Assembly (NCBI GenBank): GCA_030770535.1
Contig: JASVEC010000075.1
Coordinates: 30,838 to 94,837, forward strand
Length of the DNA: 64,000 nt
Direction of reading: 5' to 3'
From: Batkoa obscura
Lineage: Eukaryota > Entomophthoromycota > Entomophthoromycetes > Entomophthorales > Batkoaceae
The position numbers and the translations under genes are program-made. The notes beneath the pieces were generated by a model. The model did not search any database. It had not been told where the DNA came from and worked only from the letters and a program-made list of their open reading frames with translations. Of this stretch, positions 57,507 to 64,000 are shown piece after piece (the stretch's first letter is position 1; every line of letters begins with the position of its first letter).

Positions 57507-58490
57507 TTATGTATCAGATACTGGATAACAATGTAGTTTATTGTTATGTTTAATAAAGTGTAAATACTTCTTAATGCCTTGCATCTCTATTATTCTTTTT
57601 GTATTTTTGTTTCTTTTATACTTTTTAAAAATTATATCTGTTTTCCCATTATTAACAGTCGAGTTATTAATTTTATTATGCTCGCAAATAAAAGCCTCAA
57701 ATCTTGAAATTAATTGATCGATATCTTCTATTTTACCTAACGCTTCAAAACTACTTTTCCATTTTGAAAGGTTTCCAAAATGTCCATCAACTATACTTTT
57801 TCCATGATGCTCAGCAAAAAAATTAAGATTGACATTCAAACTACTATTTATTTTATGAATTTCTTTAAACATATAGTGTAGAAACTCTTGGGATCTAAAA
57901 TGATTTCCTGTATCTGCCCATATATTAATTTTTGTAAACTTTTTAAATAGAAGCTCTGTAGAGATCAAATTGATTAAACAATCTCCTGCATATGCTGAAT
58001 CATGATTCAATATTTCAGATAAATAATCAAAGTAAACTTTGCCTATTGTTTTATCATCTTTTAAATATAATACACCAAAACCTAATACTGATATAGCTTG
58101 TTTATTATAATGATCTAGATTTATTGAATCTGGTTTTGTTCCTATTTCCATATTTTGTTTAAAATCTAAAATTATTATACAACTTTTATTATTTAATTTT
58201 TTAATAGTTTCATTAAATGTGTTTTTTGAGTATCAACACAGAATTTGCGTAATTCGTATAATTTTTCTTCTTTATTAAAAATTTCTTTTATTTCTGCTTT
58301 ATTTTTTATTGCTGTATTTATTTTATTTTCAAATAACTTTTATCTAACTGTATATTGGGCACATATATTATATAGATCCGTTTTTCTTGCTGGATTTTTG
58401 AAATTACTTGATATATATTTAAGAAATGTTGACCTAGCTACTATGAAATCTGGTACTCAGTGTTTGAAGTCAGAAACAGCCATTGCTTGA
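57507..58490 (-). pseudogene. DDE-like transposase, broken at its 5' side
   Basis: The intact part is 214 codons from ATG at 58151. Reading further upstream, the same frame gives NNKSCIIILDFKQN before the ATG, and a second frame with ELRKFCVDTQKTHLM, so the gene extends to about 58,490 but is interrupted by a frame shift near 58,222 and a stop near 58,340. Acidic motifs sit in transposase-like order: DFKQNMEIG (first Asp), NIWADTGNHFRSQEF (second Asp, in the D-x-G-x-x-F-R context seen in many eukaryotic DDE transposases), and NFFAEHHGKSIVDGHFG (Glu/Asp region with HGK-x3-DG). The tail is Lys-rich (KKYKRNKNTKR). Family by motif only; confident that it is a nuclease/transposase-like protein, unsure which superfamily. 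Confidence 0.55.
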
Positions 58491-59871
58491 TTGACTACGC
58501 TATAGGTCGAAAGGTCTTAATTTATGTGACTAAGATAGACTTGGGTTATGAGGAATAGCACGTAATAGGCTACAGACTATGTAAAACAAATATGGTAGAC
58601 AATACTAATGTAAAATCTACGTGAAATAATATTAAGTAGACAATACTAATGTAAAATCTACGTGAAATAATATTAAGAAAACTTAGTGGCTTTATTAAAT
58701 GTTCGAGATATCAGGGAATAACTCAGTTAAAAAGCCTCGAACTACTATACTCTGAAAACTCTTTTATACTCTGAAAAGTACAAATATCAAAATGAGAAGG
58801 TAATGTTATTTTGGATGGAGCTAGAAATTCTCATAGCAAATCAAACTAAGAACGTAGGATTGATTTTCTTTGAACTCGAGAACACAACAGCTTAAGCGAT
58901 TGTTATGCTATAATCAACCATGGGACTAACAAAGCGATATTTCACAATAGTATATCTTTTCTTTGTTTTGTTTTATTATAAAATTCCGCAAATCCTGGGT
59001 TGTTATAAGTAGCTCTTAAAATTGATGTAAATGAAATACAATATTTATATTGTGTACTCCTCTTTATTGTATTAAAATTTGCAAAAATTCCATTTCGAAG
59101 TTTAGTTATGAAAGTTTGCATTTTATTTTTATTTCAATAAAAAATAAAGTCAAATAACTCTATTTATATAATTATATAGTTATGTATTACACATTTATTA
59201 AATATTTAACAGAAATAGAATAAAATATATAGTTATGAAAATTGACTATTTAAGAAAAGAAAATAATTAAAATGAGTTTTAAATGAAGAGATTTAATTTT
59301 AGGCTTTTTAGATTTAACCGTCACCTAAAGATACAAATCTAAAAATAAAATTTGGGTTAATTTCTAAGTAAATTCTGAAATCAATTCAGACAACCCCATA
59401 TATTAGTTTTGACTTTTAACTTTTACAGTTGTTGAAATTTAGCCATGCAGTTTATAGCCATTTGTTTAACATTTGTTAAAAATTCTCAAATGTTAAAGTT
59501 TTATTCAAAGTTTTACATTAGTGTTTTTATTTTAATATGTTTTTAAAAATAGATTTTAGTATTACTAATATAAGAAAAGGACACCAGCGAAACAATAATC
59601 AAACTAGTAGCACACTATACCATATTCATCTATAAAGAATTTTCTTCTTAACATCATAAATATCAATGCAAATCATAGATTTTTTTAAATCACAACTTAT
59701 TAAAAAACTAGCCAAATAAATAGTAGCTGTAAATGTTTTAGGGATAGCTGCACAATTGAGTTTTAACAGCTGTAATTACTCATTAACTAGTTACAATAAT
59801 AAAATAACAACTCAATCATAAAAAGCTAGAAAAATAACAAACTAATCTAAAGTAATCATTAAATTTTATTT
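58491..59871. other. Region between transposon gene and lipase 2
   Basis: 1.4 kb. The first 450 bp is the transposon end. From 58,940 to 59,840 nothing is recognised. The last 30 bases before the stop belong to the tract shared with lipase 1. Confidence 0.55.
58596..58677. repeat. 41-bp perfect tandem duplication
   Basis: TAGACAATACTAATGTAAAA... to ATTAAG occurs twice without a mismatch, 58,596-58,636 and 58,637-58,677. The related fragment at 48.2-48.3 kb has it once. Confidence 0.92.
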
Positions 59872-60849
59872 TTAGCAAGTACCACCAAGGCGAATATCCC
59901 AATAAGTAAGATGGTCATCAACACTCAGAAATGGTTCAGTAGAAAGTGAACAAGAAGGATCTTCAATTTGAGAAGTACTGCAAATCTTAGCTTGATTATT
60001 ATGTAGCCACATTTCAACAAAATAATGATTAAAGGACATAGAACGAGGTGGTACATGAGGTACAATATCCTTGTTATTAGTAACCCTTGTAGATAATAAA
60101 CTCAATGAATCAAACCAAGTAGCAAAATCGGAATTTCCTACTCTTGGTTGTCCATAGGTGAATAATTGTATATTTCCCCATGAGAGTTGTTGAGATGCTT
60201 GAAGATCAATAGCAGCTAAATTTGCAATTGCACCACCTAAAGAGTGACCAGTGACAACTAATTTAAAACCTGGATTGTTCTTTAATAAATCTTTGACTAC
60301 AGGTGTATAAACTAAACTAAGTGCATCCCTAGCTTGTTTAAAACCAAGATGAACTTGAACTTTACTATTACCAGAAAACAAATCCACTTTATCTACTTTA
60401 ACATTTTGTACCCAATTTTTAATATTTGATGTGCCTCTAAATGAAACGACAATAAACTTGTTAGTGGGATCAAGTCCAATATAACCTCTAGTTTCATATC
60501 TATTTTCATTGAACGCTTTAACTACCTTTAAACTACCACAATCCAAGCAGTGGTTTCAATTCCAATTAATCAAGGCAAAGTCACCACAATAAGCAGCACT
60601 GGGTAATCGTGCAATTCTTTTGGCAGTGATTTCATCGGAAATGAACAATCTATTTATTGGTGGCCCCTTAGTTTCTCTCACTGGGATGTCCTTGAAATCC
60701 TTAAAAACTTGGCTAAGATCATGAATCAAATTATTGAAGTAGAAATCAGAGGAAGCCAAAGTACAACTAAGCTTAGCTTTTTGCTGTAACACACCATTAA
60801 TGGCGGAAAGATAAAAAAGAGAAGCCAACAAGATATTGTTTAATTCCAT
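59872..60849 (-). pseudogene. Secreted class 3 lipase, copy 2, with premature stop
   Basis: Exactly the same length as lipase 1 (978 bp, no indel). The N-terminal 97 codons encode a signal peptide (MELNNILLASLFYLSAINGV) and a diverged propeptide, then TGA at 60,558-60,556 where lipase 1 has TGC (Cys98). Beyond it the frame is open to the normal stop, and from the codons for YETRGYIG onward the sequence is identical to lipase 1, including Ser203, Asp261 and His313. The identical tract also covers the first roughly 30 bp of 3' flank. Either a very recent pseudogene or a base error; as written it would make only a 97-residue secreted fragment. Upstream flank is alignable with that of lipase 1, so the pair is a segmental duplication. 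Confidence 0.88.
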
Positions 60850-61151
60850 ATTGAAATGTGTTTATAGTAATAAAATTAGCGCTTTATATCTATACTACTT
60901 TAGTTTATTATAACACATCTATATATGTCGATTCAAAATTGTATAAAATGCAAATGATAAACTTCTCCAACAACTCGATAATCAATTATGTAAAATTAAA
61001 AGATCAATGGCAAAAATCTCAATAGTTAATGAATCAAGTGATTCTGTAGTTGCCATTTAGTTTTTTTATAGATAAATAAAATCAGCAATGACTATAACTA
61101 ATCCTTTATATTTTATATAATAGCTTAGAATATTATAACAACACAATAAAA

Positions 61152-61259
61152 ATATACTCTGTATATTTTTGTATTTAAGAATTTTACTACCAATTTTTCT
61201 ACTCAAATAGTGCTTGAAAGGTGGAAAAAGTAATGGAGCCAAAAAAAACATCACCATAT
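61152..61259 (-). mobile_element. MITE copy in lipase 2 upstream flank
   Basis: ATAT, diverged left end (CTCTGTATATTTTTG), TTTAAGAATTTTACTACCAA, AAATAGTGCTTGAAAG, ACATCACC-ATAT. Confidence 0.88.
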
Positions 61260-61553
61260 AATATTATACTATAATTATTTGAGTGTCGATGTCTTTTATT
61301 TAATTGTCTTAAAATATAAGCTCAGGCGAACATGATAGAAACAATTTCAAGTCCGAATGTTGTAGAAGCACCTTATAAGCTGAAAACATAAATTTAGAAT
61401 TGGACACCGCATGTTTTAGTGTTAATTACATATCTGATATTTGATATATAAGTGGTTATTTTATGCTTACACATTAACAAACTCCTATTGAACATGAGAA
61501 ATTATTCTTTTGATTATTTGAGGAATTATATTTTAATTTCTCTTACTGTAACT

Positions 61554-61659
61554 ATATGGGGATGTTTTTTTGGTTTCATTACTTTTTCCACCTTTTAAGC
61601 GCCATTTGAGCAGAAAAATTATTAGTAAAATCCTTAAACACAAAAATACATCCCCATAT
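61554..61659 (+). mobile_element. MITE copy with paralogous empty site
   Basis: AACT-ATAT-GGGGATGT ... ACATCCCC-ATAT-AGTT. The paralogous flank of lipase 1 reads AACT-ATAC-AGTA at 51,785-51,796 with no element. Confidence 0.93.
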
Positions 61660-61743
61660 AGTTTTGGTGCTTTTTTTATTCTGTTTTAAAGCCATTTAAA
61701 TTTAATGAAACATATTAGACGTTGCAAACATTCTAAATATAAT

Positions 61744-61841
61744 TATAAAGATGTCTTTTTTATTTCAGCATTTCACTGACAGTTTATCAGATGTTGACAT
61801 TGCGTAAAAGGAGATCAAAAAAATAAAGCATTCCGATATAC
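61744..61841 (-). mobile_element. Possible degraded MITE
   Basis: AAGATGTCTTTTTT at one end, GATCAAAAAAATAAAGCATTCC-GATAT at the other; the centre barely resembles the family. Tentative. Confidence 0.3.
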
Positions 61842-64000
61842 CAACTTATAAAAAATAACTTTTTTATTGAATGCTAATGATCAAAAGTAGTAATGGGATT
61901 TTTATGGTTTCAACTTCAATTTAGTTAAAACTTCATAATTTATATGAGTAAGTTTAAAAACTCGATTAGAATTAAAAAACCCCAATTTTACTTTTTTTGC
62001 TCATTTCCTATGTAACATGAACTTTTTAAAAGCTATTAAATGAAACCAAACAAAGAAACATTCTATGAATATTTTGAAATTAAGCAACATTTGTAGCGTT
62101 TAGTACTTAATTTACGATTTTTGCTAAAAATCAAAATTGTGAAAGTTTGAACCAGCTTTTAAACCAGTCCCTATTATTATTTTAGTATCAAATTAAATAC
62201 TGTTTTATAAAATTTCAAAGTACAATAAATTACATTAATAAACAAGGCACTTTAATCTATTAAATTTTATTAATTACTCATAAAAAATCTCAGTTTTTTA
62301 TAGAACTCTTTTATAATAATATGATAAAAGGTGAATTGATAAAGCTTAAAAATATTGAAATTATCTATAGTTGGCAATCAGTATTGTAATTTATTTGTAG
62401 AAAAATTATGTGGGATTTATAGTAGAATTTAAACTAAGAGTAGGTATGATAAGCTTTCAGATAGGAAGCTCTTTTGTTACTGGATTCATATTAGAACTGA
62501 TGCAGGAGATAAGATGAGTTTATAGTAAAGCTTGTGTGGAATATACAACCTAATCTCTTAAGATAGCTTATAAATACAGATTATCTTATTTAAAGATAAA
62601 ACCAGGGTATTAACAGCATTGAGACATAAAGACCACTCTATTCGCAAAGGGAGAACAAGATATGGTTTGGAGAAAAGACGATTTGGTATCAGAAAACTGT
62701 ACTTCAATATAGTAATAGGCATATAGTTAATGATTTTATTATTTTTAATATAATACTCTAAAAATAGGTTTGATTAAAATAGACTCTTTATTTGCTTTAT
62801 TGACCTTTTTTTTCGATTCTTGTTTTATATTATTAAACGCTTAATTAATTTATTTAATTAATCTAATTACTGCTTATTGCTACTTTTCTATCTATTGCCT
62901 AAACAATTCATTTCATTGATTTAGTAAATTGATCAGTAATGCTTATTTAGATATTTATTAAGTATAATCTGATTAACAAATAAAGTATTTATTTGAATTG
63001 AAAGTTTATCTCATCTGAAAGCAAACCAAAAATAAATTGTAGTAAAAAAGTAACTATAATAACCTCAAGATGAATGCCTATTGAACAAATACAGGAATAG
63101 AGTCTCATGTTAATTAGCTTTTGTTTGGACTTTTGTATAGCACATTTATATTTTATAGGAACTTGCCTTTTATAACCACTTTAATCTATCATATCATATT
63201 AACATATCCCTTCGTTCTAGTCAAATATTAAATTGTTCCACCGCCTCTGCTAGATTTCCAAATGGCAGTTCTAACTCCTTTCAATTGAATTACTTTATTT
63301 ATCCAAACATCTAATAAATGTATTTTAATCTTTTATTACTATTTTAGTTTCTATAACATTTAAATATAAATAAACAATTTCTTCCTAAAAATTAAATACT
63401 CAATTATAAATATTCAAAGGATCACTGATAACTTTAAATTAATCTTAAAGCTAGTAGCTACTATATGAAAACATAACATTAAACATCTGACTATTGATTT
63501 GCGTTTACAATTCAATAAGTAAATTACATATTATCAAATTGTAGGATCTAGATATTAAATCGATAACAATGGATAGCTCATTTAAATTGATTTTATTGCT
63601 GATGTCTATATTTATAGCTCCAAATGATAGTTGATAAACAATAAAATTAAAATTCCAATTCAGCTCATTAAATTCAAGCTTTAACTATTCACACAAGGCC
63701 ACTAATCACCAACTAAATAACTGGAATAACCCAAAAAGATCCGTTTAGCCAATATAAGTGAAAGGAAGCTAATGTCTAGTCTAAAAATAATGTAAGACTT
63801 AGGATAATGGGATCTCAGTAAGAGTTGTTTAAATCATAAAATTTTCATTTAATTATATTGAACAATTAAAAAGTATTAGCCTATGTACAACAGTTAATGG
63901 AAAAAGATGAGCAGATGAGTAAAAGATCCTTGACTGAAATGATCAATAGTGATAACGAATATATTATTTGATTGCCTAAAGACAGTCAATAGCATTTTGT

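Larger units (their letters stand above)
57062..58935 (-). mobile_element. DNA transposon relic with transposase-like gene (copy B)
   Basis: The stretches 57,180-57,480 and 58,435-58,935 look like long, diverged inverted copies of one another (shared GACTAT, AGCTATTAATAACTTAAGT-like and GAAATTCTC-type blocks), with the transposase-like frame between. The same end sequence occurs alone at 47,690-48,450. Exact termini and target duplication are not determined. Superfamily unassigned. Confidence 0.5.
60850..64000. other. Terminal gene-free region
   Basis: 3.2 kb. 60,850-61,560 aligns loosely with the lipase 1 upstream flank and carries two MITE insertions absent there. 61,744-61,841 may be a very degraded third MITE. 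62,420-62,720 has a slightly less AT-rich tract with short broken frames (for example SDRKLFCYWIHIRTDAGDKM) of unknown origin. No gene is supported to the window end. Confidence 0.5.

Noticed and set aside
60556-60558. TGA in lipase 2 as a selenocysteine or read-through codon
   Set aside because: The paralog has ordinary Cys there, the residue is not catalytic, and no supporting downstream structure is evident.
1-64000. tRNA, rRNA and CRISPR arrays
   Set aside because: I looked for GGTTCGAATC-type B boxes, rRNA-like GC-rich blocks and regularly spaced repeats; none found. The regularly recurring repeat is the MITE, which has no spacer-array organisation.
1-64000. LTR retroelements or virus-like elements
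   Set aside because: No long direct terminal repeats, integrase, capsid or polymerase-like frames were seen; the only retroelement trace is the LINE relic.

Overview
The window is a very AT-rich stretch of fungal nuclear DNA. The fungal call rests on a Zn2Cys6 transcription factor with its C-terminal regulatory region, a proteinase-B-inhibitor (I9) gene, an Hsp104-type ClpB, a Rhizomucor-like class 3 lipase, and many short GT-AG introns (39 to about 90 nt). Poly-Asn/poly-Gln coding runs and the intron-rich housekeeping genes point to a low-GC, probably early-diverging (zygomycete-like, perhaps Entomophthoromycotina) fungus. That placement is inference only.

Region 1 (1-25.4 kb) is mostly housekeeping: Hsp104 5' end (-), Pbi2-like inhibitor (-), COP9 signalosome subunit 1 (+, one frame break), a cytochrome P450 (-), splicing factor SF3a60/Prp9 (+), a mitochondrial-type ABC half-transporter (+), arginase (+), a Zn2Cys6 regulator (-) and a DH-PH RhoGEF (-). 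I reconstructed exon structures by hand; the coding lengths are multiples of three and the joined proteins match known families.

Region 2 (26.8-43.5 kb) is an accessory block. It holds six intact, intronless paralogs that encode only a CENP-B/pogo-type double helix-turn-helix DNA-binding module followed by a variable Asn/Ser-rich tail, with no transposase catalytic domain. At least one decayed paralog, and probably a second, lie between them.

Region 3 (44-64 kb) holds a small secreted Cys-rich chitin-binding-like protein, a GNAT acetyltransferase, an unknown ORF that ends inside a transposable element, two paralogous secreted lipases (the second with a premature stop, yet identical to the first over about 660 bp), a PLP-homeostasis protein (YggS/PROSC), a DDE-like transposase relic with a related end fragment 9 kb away, and a LINE reverse-transcriptase 3' relic.

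Throughout the window there are about 32 copies of one roughly 100-bp miniature inverted-repeat element, in both orientations. It starts GGGGATGT or GGGGCTGT and ends ACATCCCC or ACAGCCCC. Non-palindromic flanks (AAAT, ATAA, GTAT, CTGT, CATA) show a 4-bp target-site duplication, and two paralogous 'empty sites' inside the window support this. No autonomous partner for it is visible here. The two most notable items are this MITE family and the array of HTH-only CENP-B-like proteins. I saw no tRNA, rRNA, CRISPR, LTR element or viral fossil.
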